Shown here one piece after another: positions 28,182 to 36,706 of a stretch of 64,000 bases of DNA. Position 1 is the first letter of the stretch. Each line of letters begins with the position of its first letter. Both the position numbers and the translations under genes were made by a program. Source of the DNA: JAPHSX01 sp041554195. Its GTDB lineage: Bacteria; Pseudomonadota; Gammaproteobacteria; Thiohalomonadales; Thiohalomonadaceae. Under the pieces are notes generated by a model. That model did no database searches, was not told the DNA's origin, and worked only from the letters and a program-made list of their open reading frames with translations. The DNA lies in the NCBI GenBank assembly GCA_041554195.1, contig JBFFMJ010000001.1, forward strand, positions 124,001 to 188,000, read 5' to 3'.

Positions 28182-29099
28182 TCAACCCCGAGGGTGATGT
28201 ATAGCGTGCAACCCCTTCAAGCGCTCCTGCGCCACAAAAGTATAAATTTGTGTCGTTGAGAGGGAGCTATGGCCCAGTAACAATTGTACCACCCTCAAAT
28301 CGGCACCGTGATTCAACAAATGGGTCGCAAAGGCATGGCGCAGGGTGTGAGGAGAAAGTGGTTTACTGATCCCCCCCTGCATGGCATAACGTTTAATCAA
28401 TTGCCAGAAGGCCTGACGGCTCATGGCCGCCCCCCGCTTGCTGGGAAAGAGCGCCTCAGAGCGCTTCTCTCCCAATAATAGACCACGCCCCTCACGCATA
28501 AAACGTTGCAACCAATGTAGTGCCTCATCACCCAACGGAACCAGGCGCTCCTTACTCCCCTTACCCATCACCTTGACCAGCCCCTGCTGAAAGTTGACCT
28601 GCAAGAGAATTAAATTCACCAATTCAGAGACACGCAGGCCACTGGCATAAAGCAGCTCCAGCATCGCCCGGTCACGCAACCCCATGGGGGTGCTGGTATC
28701 AGGCGCGGCAAGCAGACGCTCCACCTCCTCCTCGGTCAGGGTCTTGGGCAGGGGGCGTCCCAGCTTGGGGGCATCGATACGGGCACTGGGATCCTCAGTG
28801 ATCTGTGATTCTCGTAGCAGGTAGCGGTAAAAGCGACGCATGCTGGAGAGAAGTCGTGCGCTAGAGCGCGGCTTGGCCCCAGCCTCCACCCGGTGTTGCA
28901 GGTACCCCAACAGGTCATGACGAGCGGCCGTGAGCAGCCCCGAGTCCTGGCCACGCAGCCACGCAGAGAGAGACTGCAAATCACTGCGGTAGGCTGTAAG
29001 GGTATTTTCACTCAGTCCGCGTTCCAGCCACAGTGCATCGCTAAAGCGTTCGATTAGAGTCATATCCTGTTCAGAGATGGATTCAGACATAGCCCTCAT
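28182..29099 (-). CDS. xerD: site-specific tyrosine recombinase XerD
   Basis: Acts with XerC at the dif site to resolve chromosome dimers. The 305-aa protein has the SAM-like N-terminal core-binding domain (to about 110) and the catalytic domain with YASGLRVSEL, KGSKERLVPL, HTLRHAFATHLL and LLGHSSLSTTQIY, which contain the R-K-H-R-H-Y residues. The residue after IYT is Phe where XerD usually has His, which is not a catalytic position. The start is uncertain: an ATG three codons later is equally possible, and neither has a good ribosome binding site. It overlaps the MGMT gene by 17 bp. XerD next to dsbC is common in Gammaproteobacteria. Confidence 0.93.
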   Translation of the reverse strand: MRAMSESISEQDMTLIERFSDALWLERGLSENTLTAYRSDLQSLSAWLRGQDSGLLTAARHDLLGYLQHRVEAGAKPRSSARLLSSMRRFYRYLLRESQITEDPSARIDAPKLGRPLPKTLTEEEVERLLAAPDTSTPMGLRDRAMLELLYASGLRVSELVNLILLQVNFQQGLVKVMGKGSKERLVPLGDEALHWLQRFMREGRGLLLGEKRSEALFPSKRGAAMSRQAFWQLIKRYAMQGGISKPLSPHTLRHAFATHLLNHGADLRVVQLLLGHSSLSTTQIYTFVAQERLKGLHAIHHPRG

Positions 29100-29448
29100 G
29101 GTGCAACAACCAGCGTTTTATCGCCAGCCCGGCACCCTCGGTTTGTCCCATATAGCCACCGAGCCCATTAGCGGCAACCACCCGGTGACAGGGAATAAGA
29201 ATGGGTAGGGGATTGGCCCGGCAGGCCTGTGCCACGGCGCGGGCACAACTGTCCAGCTCGTTGGCAAGTTCGCCATAGGTGCGCACCTCGCCGACGGGGA
29301 TCCGTTGTAAAGCCCTCCACACTTTTTGTTGATAGGGTGTGCCGCCAGATGGCCGCTGGAGTGGGATTATCGTGCGGGGGTCTGCAAGGTAGGCCAGCAA
29401 CAGGGCCACCCTGTCCGGAGCTGCGACTGAAGGCTTAGCCCCGTTCAC
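29083..29448 (-). CDS. short methylated-DNA-protein cysteine methyltransferase (MGMT/ATL fold)
   Basis: A 121-aa protein holding only the DNA-binding/active-site domain of O6-alkylguanine-DNA alkyltransferases. The methyl-accepting motif is PCHRV (86-90, Cys87 present). The conserved YQQKVWRAL and GEVRTYGELA segments are also present. The N-terminal ribonuclease-like domain of Ogt/Ada is missing, which gives a length close to small MGMT-domain proteins. Because the cysteine is kept, it is more likely an alkyltransferase than an ATL protein, whose cysteine is replaced. It overlaps its neighbours at both ends (14 bp upstream, 17 bp downstream). Confidence 0.85.
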   Translation of the reverse strand: MNGAKPSVAAPDRVALLLAYLADPRTIIPLQRPSGGTPYQQKVWRALQRIPVGEVRTYGELANELDSCARAVAQACRANPLPILIPCHRVVAANGLGGYMGQTEGAGLAIKRWLLHHEGYV

Positions 29449-31258
29449 CCTGCATTCTCAACTGCTGCAATTCATGGCGTAGCACCGAACGGCGCTCAGG
29501 GCTTTCGGTGATCCGCAACAACTGCTTATAGATAAAGGCGGCGTCCCTGGTCAGACCACCTTCACTTAAGCTCTTCGCCGCCTGGTAACGGGCGGTCTGT
29601 GCCCAGGGGTCCATACTGTCGTTATCGCCCAGTGTGGCCGATTGAAGATAGAAGCGAGCCGCCTCGGTATGCTGCGACTGCGCCTTGCATGAATCAGCCA
29701 TCCAGAACAGCAGTTCGCGACGTAGCTCAATGCCAGGAACACTTTCATACATGGAGGCGAGCAGGCGAAAGGCACGTTCATGCTCGGCCACCGCCTGTAG
29801 ATCAAACAGCAACTGCACCACCTGATCGCGCTGCTCATCATTAAGGGCGGCGGTACCCGGCATTAGGGCCGTCAGAAGCTTATCCGCCTCATCATAATCA
29901 CCCGCCAGCAAAAACACCTTGGCACGACGCATCTGCCAGGCAAAACGGACCGTACCACCCGGAGGCTCTGGGAGCTGCTGCAATAGACTTGAGGCGAGGC
30001 CTAATTCCGCATCCTTAATCGCCTCATCCACCAGACGGTAAGCAATGCTATGCGGCACACTGCTCCGCTTTGCATAGCGACTGCTCTCAAGATAGAGGCG
30101 ACGCAGCAGCTCTCCCCCCGATTCCATCTGTTCAAATAAGCCAAGTAGCGCCTGCGCGGCCTGCTCGCGCATCGTCACATCCACACCGCGCAGTGCCAGC
30201 AGGGCAAAAAGTGAGCGTTTACGCACCGGGTAGCGCATTTCGGTCTGCTCGGCGGCACTCAGCCAGGCGGCATCGTCACCCTGCAGCAACTGCTCTCGGT
30301 TACCCACACGCTCGGCGTAGGCAAGATAGCCCTGCCAAAGTTGATCGGGGGAAAAGTTAAAAAGACGACGCTCGCTATCAGGGATCGGTAACGTCCCCTG
30401 CTGTGGCAACATGCGTTCCAGGGCGATGATCAGATTGGCACTATTGTTAAGCTGTTGTGCCGCCTCGGCCATCACGCCGAGCCAAAGCCAGCGGAGATGT
30501 AGCCCCTCTTCCTTCGCCACCATGTCGCGCGCTAACTTAAGAACCGCCGCTGTATCGCCACCACTGCGCACTGTCGCCAGAGCCTTTAACGGCTCAACCA
30601 CACCACCCGTGGCGATCAGGCGCAACAGGGCGAGACTCTCACCGGCACGCCCGGCAGCCAACAATACCTTGGCACGCAGCAACAAGGCCTCTTCATCCTG
30701 CTCGTCATAGTCCTGCTGGAAGCGCAACATCGCCGCATAGGCATCCTTAATGCGTCCCTGCTCCAGATAGCTTTGCATCACCAGACGACGCAACTCAGCC
30801 AGACGCTTTCCGGTTACGTCCTCCCCGGCAACGGGTTGCCAGATCAAGCGCCGCAATAACTGACGTGCCTCAGTATGCTTAGCGGCATTGATCAGGGCGT
30901 TGGCATGGCGCAGTTCGCTCCAGTGACGAAACTCATCGGGCAGGCCGGTGGGATAGGTGCTGATAAGCGTCGCCAGCTCTTGCCACAGACCATGCTCCTC
31001 CATGATACGTACGCGCACCCGCTCCCAACGGCGCCAGTGATTGGCATCCTCGGTATAAGCCGGCTGATGCTGTGACAATAAAGAGAGGGCGAGCTGCGAG
31101 GCCCCCCCCTTGGCTAAGCGCCCGATCTCGGCCAGTTCGACGGCAGAGACTGAGAGAGGAAGCGAAAGCGCGACAATTAAAGACAGCACAAACACAAAAC
31201 GGGCACCATCATTACGATGGTACCCGTCTCGTACTGCGCCAGCAGGTTGCAGAGTCAT
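29435..31258 (-). CDS. exported TPR-like repeat protein, function unknown
   Basis: A large helical protein (607 aa from this start) with an N-terminal export signal (hydrophobic FVFVLSLIVALSLPLSVSA before a likely cleavage site, then VELAEI). Most of the rest is paired helices with TPR/HAT-like spacing, Ala, Leu, Arg and Glu rich (for example LAKGGASQLALSLL, GDYDEADKLLTAL, RDAAFIYKQLLRI). I recognise no enzyme motif. The start is uncertain. The frame is open into rplS, and the rplS terminator hairpin (31199-31227) lies between candidate starts at 31270, 31261 and 31258 and the hydrophobic core. A GTG at 31195, just past the hairpin, would leave only the hydrophobic core as the signal. It is probably periplasmic or outer-membrane associated. 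Confidence 0.7.
   Translation of the reverse strand: MTLQPAGAVRDGYHRNDGARFVFVLSLIVALSLPLSVSAVELAEIGRLAKGGASQLALSLLSQHQPAYTEDANHWRRWERVRVRIMEEHGLWQELATLISTYPTGLPDEFRHWSELRHANALINAAKHTEARQLLRRLIWQPVAGEDVTGKRLAELRRLVMQSYLEQGRIKDAYAAMLRFQQDYDEQDEEALLLRAKVLLAAGRAGESLALLRLIATGGVVEPLKALATVRSGGDTAAVLKLARDMVAKEEGLHLRWLWLGVMAEAAQQLNNSANLIIALERMLPQQGTLPIPDSERRLFNFSPDQLWQGYLAYAERVGNREQLLQGDDAAWLSAAEQTEMRYPVRKRSLFALLALRGVDVTMREQAAQALLGLFEQMESGGELLRRLYLESSRYAKRSSVPHSIAYRLVDEAIKDAELGLASSLLQQLPEPPGGTVRFAWQMRRAKVFLLAGDYDEADKLLTALMPGTAALNDEQRDQVVQLLFDLQAVAEHERAFRLLASMYESVPGIELRRELLFWMADSCKAQSQHTEAARFYLQSATLGDNDSMDPWAQTARYQAAKSLSEGGLTRDAAFIYKQLLRITESPERRSVLRHELQQLRMQGERG
31199..31227 (-). terminator. terminator of the rpsP-rimM-trmD-rplS operon
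   Basis: On the minus strand, arms ACGGGTACCATC and GATGGTGCCCGT (12 pairs, one G-U) enclose a 5-nt loop and are followed by TTTTGTGTTT. It lies 66 bp after the rplS stop and inside the 5' part of the open frame of the exported TPR-like protein, so it either limits or attenuates that gene. Confidence 0.8.
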
Positions 31259-31292
31259 CATCCGCAACATCGCTCGCAAGGTTCGCTCTAGA

Positions 31293-31637
31293 TTAGAGCT
31301 TTTCCTTGATGCGGGCAGCCTTACCGGTAAGTTCACGCAGGTAGTACAGCTTGGCACGACGTACATCACCACGACGCTTCACGGTGATGGAGTCAATAGC
31401 ATGGCTGTGGGTCTGGAAAACACGCTCAACGCCTTCACCGTGGGACATCTTGCGCACGGTGAATGCAGAGTTGAGGCCGCGGTTACGCTTGGCGATAACA
31501 ACGCCTTCAAAGGCCTGCAGACGCTCGCGAGTACCTTCCTTTACCTTTACCTGAACAACGACAGTATCGCCGGGACCAAATTCTGGTACCTCACGGGTCA
31601 TCTGCTCTGCTTCAAGTTGCTGGATGATGTTGCTCAT
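31293..31637 (-). CDS. rplS: 50S ribosomal protein L19
   Basis: Large-subunit protein at the interface with the small subunit. The 114-aa sequence has the typical MSNIIQQLEAEQM start, the PGDTVVVQVKVKEGTRER loop and the conserved C-terminal segment RAKLYYLRE. Last gene of the conserved rpsP-rimM-trmD-rplS operon, 44 bp after trmD, followed by a strong hairpin terminator. Confidence 0.98.
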   Translation of the reverse strand: MSNIIQQLEAEQMTREVPEFGPGDTVVVQVKVKEGTRERLQAFEGVVIAKRNRGLNSAFTVRKMSHGEGVERVFQTHSHAIDSITVKRRGDVRRAKLYYLRELTGKAARIKEKL

Positions 31638-31681
31638 TACTAAAACTCCCGGAAAAAAGTCCGTCGATTATACACGTAAAA

Positions 31682-32425
31682 TTAATTCTGTTCATGTTCA
31701 TGAATAAATTCCTGCAACAGGGCCTGCTGCAATTCATTCAATTCCATTGTGGCCAGCAGATCTGGCCGTCGTAACCATGTGCGCCCCAGCGACTGTTTCG
31801 CCCGCCAGCGTGCAATGGCCTGATGGTCGCCGCTCAACAACACGGCAGGTACTGCCTCACCCTCAAACACCTCAGGCCGGGTGTAGTGAGGGGTGTCGAG
31901 CAGGCCCTCGCTAAAGGAGTCCTGCTCGGCGGAGTCTTCATGCCCCAGCGCGCCGGGCAACAGGCGGGTCACCGCATCGATGATCACCATAGCCCCCAGC
32001 TCACCGCCACTGAGGACATAGTCACCGATGGACCACTCTTCATCCACCTCGGCCGCAATGAAACGCTCATCCACCCCTTCATAGCGTCCGGCAATCAACA
32101 CCAGATGCGGGTATGCAGCAAGCTCCCGTGCCCCCTTCTGGGTCAGCGGCCTACCCTGTGGAGAGAGATAGACCACATGGGGCTTGCCACCACCTGCGGC
32201 GCGCGCAGCATGCAGGGCATCGCGTAGCGGCTGTACCTTCATCAACATACCCGGGCCACCGCCATAAGGGCGATCATCCACGGTACGGTGCCGGTCATGG
32301 GTGTAGTCACGGGGATTCCACATCCCCAGCTCTACGATCTCACGTTCCACCGCCCGGCGGGTAATGCCGTGCTGACTAATCGCCTCAAACATCTGTGGAA
32401 ACAGGGTAACTACGTCGAACCGCAT
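31682..32425 (-). CDS. trmD: tRNA (guanine-N1)-methyltransferase
   Basis: Methylates G37 of tRNAs that read CNN codons, preventing +1 frameshifts. The 247-aa SPOUT enzyme begins MRFDVVTLFPQMFEAI and contains the deep-knot SAM-binding segments LIAGRYEGVDER and SIGDYVLSGGELGAM. It lies 4 bp downstream of rimM, so the two are probably translationally coupled. Length is normal. Confidence 0.97.
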   Translation of the reverse strand: MRFDVVTLFPQMFEAISQHGITRRAVEREIVELGMWNPRDYTHDRHRTVDDRPYGGGPGMLMKVQPLRDALHAARAAGGGKPHVVYLSPQGRPLTQKGARELAAYPHLVLIAGRYEGVDERFIAAEVDEEWSIGDYVLSGGELGAMVIIDAVTRLLPGALGHEDSAEQDSFSEGLLDTPHYTRPEVFEGEAVPAVLLSGDHQAIARWRAKQSLGRTWLRRPDLLATMELNELQQALLQEFIHEHEQN

Positions 32426-32429
32426 GACC

Positions 32430-32939
32430 CTAAAATTCCGGATCCCAGTCGACCTTAATTACCCCCTCATCCAGCGACACATCAAGCACAAACTGGCCCG
32501 TCACGTACGGAATAAGTCTCTCCGTATCACCATCCTGAACCACCAGCACATCATTGGCACCGGTCTCCAGCAGGTGATCCACCACGCCGAGTTCTACACC
32601 CTCGGCGTTGACTACCTTGAGCCCCTGCAGATCTGCCCAGTAATACTCACCGGGTGTCGCCTCAGGTAGCTCCTCGCGATGAATGGCAATCTCGCATTTA
32701 AGCAGTGCTGCCGCCTGGTCGCGATCATCATATCCCTGGAGCCGGGCAACAATACCCTTGCCCTGAGGACGACCATCGGCCAGCTCAACAGCCACCCAGT
32801 TACCACCCTGCAGCAAGTACCAGGTTCGGTAACTGAGAATATTCTCGCGTGGTTGGGTATGGGAGTAGACCTTTACCCAGCCGCGCACACCGTGCAGGCC
32901 ATTAATTTGGCCCACCACGATATAGTCCTGATTTTCCAT
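32430..32939 (-). CDS. rimM: ribosome maturation factor RimM
   Basis: Binds ribosomal protein S19 and helps mature the 30S head. The 169-aa protein has an N-terminal beta-barrel (VGQINGLHGVRGWVKVYSHT) and a C-terminal PRC-barrel (YYWADLQGLKVVN onward), ending with the family's typical VDWDPEF. It lies in its usual place between rpsP and trmD, with 61 bp after rpsP. Confidence 0.96.
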   Translation of the reverse strand: MENQDYIVVGQINGLHGVRGWVKVYSHTQPRENILSYRTWYLLQGGNWVAVELADGRPQGKGIVARLQGYDDRDQAAALLKCEIAIHREELPEATPGEYYWADLQGLKVVNAEGVELGVVDHLLETGANDVLVVQDGDTERLIPYVTGQFVLDVSLDEGVIKVDWDPEF

Positions 32940-33000
32940 TACCAGCCTCGCTCCCCCGGCTTGACAAACGGCCGCATGAACAAGGCTAACGGGAAGAAGA

Positions 33001-33240
33001 TCAGGCCGGTTGCTTCAGCAAGCTGGCAACGCGGTCAGACGGCTGGGCACCCTTGGAGACCCAGTAGTCAACACGCTCACGGTCGATGCGAACGCGCTCT
33101 TCGCTACCACGGGCAACCGGGTTAAAGAAGCCGACGCGCTCGATAAAACGACCGTCACGACGGTTACGGCTATCGGTTACAACGATTTGATAAAAGGGGC
33201 GCTTTTTAGAGCCACCACGAGCCATACGAATGGTTACCAT
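33001..33240 (-). CDS. rpsP: 30S ribosomal protein S16
   Basis: Small-subunit assembly protein of 79 aa, starting MVTIRMARGGSKKRPFYQIVV and keeping the family core NRRDGRFIERVGFFNP and RIDRERVDYWVSKGAQPSD. It is the first gene of the rpsP operon and follows ffh with about 107 bp between them that contain a terminator-like hairpin. Confidence 0.97.
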   Translation of the reverse strand: MVTIRMARGGSKKRPFYQIVVTDSRNRRDGRFIERVGFFNPVARGSEERVRIDRERVDYWVSKGAQPSDRVASLLKQPA

Positions 33241-33272
33241 GCCAGTGAAATCCTCGTCATCACAAACAAACA

Positions 33273-33292
33273 GGGCCGCCCGATGGCGACCC
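33273..33292 (-). terminator. terminator or attenuator between ffh and rpsP
   Basis: Minus-strand stem GGGTCGCC/GGCGGCCC (one G-U) with a 4-nt loop, followed by TGTTTGTTT. It ends about 33 bp before the rpsP start codon, so it could end the ffh transcript or attenuate the ribosomal operon. Confidence 0.55.
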
Positions 33293-33347
33293 GCATCAAA
33301 ATTAAGCCGGGTATTTTACGACGATTTGAGGGAAAAGGGTAGCCCTA

Positions 33348-34715
33348 TTAAAAAGGCATGCCCGGAGGCAGCTTTCCTTTGAGTCCACCAAGGCCCCGCA
33401 TCATCTTGCCCATCCCGCCCTTGGACATCTTTTTCATCATCTTCTGCATCTGCGTGAACTGTTTGAGCAGGCGGTTGACGTCCTGAACCTGGGTCCCGGA
33501 GCCCATCGCGATGCGCTTTTTTCGGCTCCCCTTGATGACGTCTGGACGCTGGCGTTCGTGCGGCGTCATGGAGTTAATGATCGCTTCCAGTTTGCCAAAC
33601 TCCTTGTCATTAACCTGATTCTTCGCCGCCTCGGGCACATTGGCCATCCCCGGCAGCTTGTCCATCAGAGCCCCGACCCCCCCCAGGTTCTGCAGCTGCT
33701 TCAGCTGGTCACGAAAGTCTTCCAGGTCGAAACCCTTACCCTTCTTGAGCTTCTCGGCCATCCTCGCGGCCTGCTTCTGATCAACCTTATCCTGCACCTC
33801 CTCGACCAGCGAGAGCACATCACCCATATCGAGGATGCGAGAGGCGACACGATCCGGATGAAATGGCTCCAGCGCGGTCGATTTTTCGCCTACACCGAGG
33901 AATTTGATCGGCTTACCGGTGATCTGGCGTACCGACAGCGCCGCACCACCGCGGGCATCACCGTCGGTCTTGGTGAGGATCACGCCGGTCAGGGGCAGTG
34001 CATCGCCAAAGGCCTTAGCGGTATTGGCGGCATCCTGACCGGTCATCGAGTCGACCACAAATAGGGTCTCAACCGGTGTGACTGCCGCATGCAGCCGCTT
34101 GATCTCGCCCATCATCTCCTCATCGATGTGGAGACGACCGGCAGTATCGATCAGTACCACATCGATATGTTTTTTACGTGCCGCGTCGATTGCCCCAGTG
34201 CCGATATCGACCGGGTCCTGCTCACCACTGCTGGGAAAAAACTCCACGCCAACCTCAGCGGCCAGGGTCTTCAACTGCTCGATAGCCGCAGGGCGATAGA
34301 TATCGGCACTCACGACCAGCACCGATTTTTTCTTTTTCTCTTTTAACCAGCGGGCCAGTTTGCCGACACTGGTCGTCTTACCGGCACCCTGCAGACCTGC
34401 CATCAACACAACCGCCGGGGGCTGCACCGCAAGGTTAAGCTCCTCGTTGGCTTCACCCATCAGGGTGATGAGCTCCTCGTGCACCACCTTGACTAGCGCC
34501 TGGCCGGGAGTGAGGCTCTCCATCACCTCCTTACCCACGGCGCGTGCCTTCACGTGCTCCACAAAGCCGCGCACCACCGGCAGGGCCACATCGGCCTCCA
34601 GCAGAGCCATCCGCACCTCGCGCATGGTCTCCTTAATATTCTCTTCGCTTAAGCGACCACTGCCGCGCAGATTGCGCAGAGTCTGAGTCAACCTCGATGT
34701 CAGGCTATCGAACAT
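33348..34715 (-). CDS. ffh: signal recognition particle protein Ffh
   Basis: GTPase that binds signal peptides and 4.5S RNA and targets inner-membrane proteins to FtsY/SecYEG. The 455-aa protein has an N domain (1 to about 90), the G domain with the P-loop GLQGAGKTT (107-115), DTAGRLHIDEEMM and the TKTDGDARGG motif, and a methionine-rich M domain at the C terminus (FTQMQKMMKKMSKGGMGKMM). It is upstream of rpsP and is preceded by a metallo-beta-lactamase-fold gene on the same strand. Confidence 0.98.
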   Translation of the reverse strand: MFDSLTSRLTQTLRNLRGSGRLSEENIKETMREVRMALLEADVALPVVRGFVEHVKARAVGKEVMESLTPGQALVKVVHEELITLMGEANEELNLAVQPPAVVLMAGLQGAGKTTSVGKLARWLKEKKKKSVLVVSADIYRPAAIEQLKTLAAEVGVEFFPSSGEQDPVDIGTGAIDAARKKHIDVVLIDTAGRLHIDEEMMGEIKRLHAAVTPVETLFVVDSMTGQDAANTAKAFGDALPLTGVILTKTDGDARGGAALSVRQITGKPIKFLGVGEKSTALEPFHPDRVASRILDMGDVLSLVEEVQDKVDQKQAARMAEKLKKGKGFDLEDFRDQLKQLQNLGGVGALMDKLPGMANVPEAAKNQVNDKEFGKLEAIINSMTPHERQRPDVIKGSRKKRIAMGSGTQVQDVNRLLKQFTQMQKMMKKMSKGGMGKMMRGLGGLKGKLPPGMPF

Positions 34716-34784
34716 GGTAAATGGTGTTCCTGATTGGGTGGTCGTGACGGGGCACGACGTATGATACAGAATGACAAGCGGGCA

Positions 34785-35552
34785 TTATAACGCCAAACGC
34801 TCGCCTCCTGTCAGGTGGTGTAAGGTACGTTCCGGAAGCAACTGCCGACACTCCTGATAGATCATCTCCTCTTCACCCGGCTTAGCATGGCTAAAGTAGA
34901 TCTGCGGGTCATGGCGCAACTTCTGTAAATCGGCGGCCAGCAACTGCGGACAGTAGTGCTTGGACATCTCACAAAGTTCAATTTCGCCATTGGAGAAGGC
35001 TGACTCGACGATCAGATGGTCAAGACGATCCAGCTGGTTCAACCCCTGCCACAGGGTATCATTAGTGGTGGTATCGCCACTGAAGGCAAAGGCACCGCCG
35101 GGATACTCCACCACATAGGCGACGGTGGGGACAATATGGTTAACCGGGATCATGCTGAAGTGGCTGTCGTTAACCGTAATACGCTCACCCGGCTCCATCT
35201 CCTGCAATACCATTACCGGAAACTCTTCGCTCGGCAGGTTGGTAAAGTCGGGCCATAGCACCCAGTTGAAAATGTGGTCGCGTAACGCCTTCAGGGTGTG
35301 AGGAAGGCCGTGCACCACCACCGGTTGCTCCACACGGTCGAACACACTATCGATAAGCAGCGGCAACATATGGATATGATCCATATGGGAGTGTGTAAGG
35401 AAGATGTGGCTAATCGCGGCGAGCTCATCCAGCGACAGGTCGGCCACGCCGCTGCCCGCATCGATCAGCACCTCATCCCCCACCAGGAACGAAGTGGTTC
35501 GGCGTCCATTGCCACCAATGCCACCACTACAACCTAGTACCCGTATCTCCAT
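34785..35552 (-). CDS. metallo-beta-lactamase-fold hydrolase, cyclic-nucleotide phosphodiesterase-like
   Basis: A 255-aa protein with a complete metal site: HSHMDH at 54-59, downstream His (about 138 and 222) and the GDTTTND aspartate segment near 159-165. The fold and its placement resemble class II 3',5'-cyclic-nucleotide phosphodiesterases and RNase Z-like hydrolases. There is no signal peptide, so it is cytoplasmic. Substrate cannot be assigned from sequence. It lies 69 bp upstream of ffh, and upstream of it is a 273-bp gap with nothing recognisable before the divergent ypjD. Confidence 0.75.
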   Translation of the reverse strand: MEIRVLGCSGGIGGNGRRTTSFLVGDEVLIDAGSGVADLSLDELAAISHIFLTHSHMDHIHMLPLLIDSVFDRVEQPVVVHGLPHTLKALRDHIFNWVLWPDFTNLPSEEFPVMVLQEMEPGERITVNDSHFSMIPVNHIVPTVAYVVEYPGGAFAFSGDTTTNDTLWQGLNQLDRLDHLIVESAFSNGEIELCEMSKHYCPQLLAADLQKLRHDPQIYFSHAKPGEEEMIYQECRQLLPERTLHHLTGGERLAL

Positions 35553-35825
35553 TCAGGTGCTCCAAAACCTCTTTCGCGGCATCATTACCTGCCTCACCGA
35601 TCTCCGCCAACACAGCAAAACTTTTTTATTAACGCACTATATGGCGATAATCCGCTGATTACAATGCGGCTGTTCAGCATGCGCCATATGACATACTAAC
35701 AAAGCTTCGCCATACATCATTGCGACCCCATTCACATAATCATCACCACTACAAAGCTAATAAAAGAACTTCAACCCTCCGGCCTCATATGCGAACATTG
35801 CGCTTCTTATTAATCAAAGCAAGGC

Positions 35826-36635
35826 ATGATGAACTTCGTCTTAATCACTCTAGCCCTCCTACTCTACCTGCTAGCCGCCAGCCTGCTACTGAAAAGGCTT
35901 GCCTCAGGTTTCGAGGCTAAAGACAGCAGCAAACATGCTGCGGTTATCAGTGGACTCATCGCCGCCGCCCTACATGCCGTTAGCGTCTATGCAGGTGTAG
36001 TGGTAGATGGCGGGCTTAACCTCTCGTTCTTCCTGGCCCTCTCCTTCACCAGCTGGCTGGCGGCGACATTTATCCTGTTCAGCACCCTGCGCCAACCCAT
36101 TGAAAATCTGGGGATTGTTGTCTTCCCGTTCGCCGCCGCTAGTCTGTTGCTACAGGGCTATCAGGCTGACAGCGGGGTATTACTCTCTTCGGCCTCCACC
36201 GGACTGCAGGCGCATATCGTGATCTCGGCTATTTCCTACAGTCTGCTGACACTGGCGGCCATCCAGGCGTTACTGCTGGCAATTCAGAACAAACAACTGC
36301 GCAACCGTCACCCAGGCGGCTTTGTCCGTGCTCTGCCGCCGCTGGAGACCATGGAATGCATGCTATTTCGCCTCATCGGCTTCGGTTACCTACTGCTCAG
36401 CCTGTCACTGGTGAGCGGGATTCCCTACACCAAGGATATCGTCGAGCAGCACCTGATACACAAAACGACCCTCTCTGTGAGTGCCTGGATCGTCTTCGCT
36501 ATCTTGCTGTGGGGGCGCTGGCGTTTCGGCTGGCGCGGACGCACCGCGATCCGCTGGACCCTAAGTGGTTTTGCAGTGCTGATGCTCGCCTATTTCGGCA
36601 GCAAGCTGGTACGTGAGCTGATCATCGGTGGCTAA
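35826..36635 (+). CDS. ypjD: inner-membrane protein YpjD, cytochrome c assembly-like
   Basis: A 269-aa protein with about eight predicted membrane helices related to the CcsA/CcmC heme-handling family, but without the tryptophan-rich WWD motif. The conserved C-terminal segment HKTTLSVSAWIVFAILLWGR followed by WRFGWRGR is typical of YpjD. The order ffh (divergent) - ypjD - corB is the same as in Escherichia coli. YpjD has been linked to CorB-type magnesium transport through that conserved neighbourhood. The molecular role is not known. Confidence 0.9.
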   Translation: MMNFVLITLALLLYLLAASLLLKRLASGFEAKDSSKHAAVISGLIAAALHAVSVYAGVVVDGGLNLSFFLALSFTSWLAATFILFSTLRQPIENLGIVVFPFAAASLLLQGYQADSGVLLSSASTGLQAHIVISAISYSLLTLAAIQALLLAIQNKQLRNRHPGGFVRALPPLETMECMLFRLIGFGYLLLSLSLVSGIPYTKDIVEQHLIHKTTLSVSAWIVFAILLWGRWRFGWRGRTAIRWTLSGFAVLMLAYFGSKLVRELIIGG

Positions 36636-36706
36636 GTGTCGCTTGACAATCCGCCCCTAGCCGCCTGTAATTGCGTTTCGTCCCCATTTTCGAGGCATAA
36701 CCCTCT

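Noticed and set aside
35826..36635. Calling this gene a CcsA/ResC heme-export protein
   Set aside because: The tryptophan-rich WWD motif is missing and the neighbours (ffh, corB) fit YpjD.
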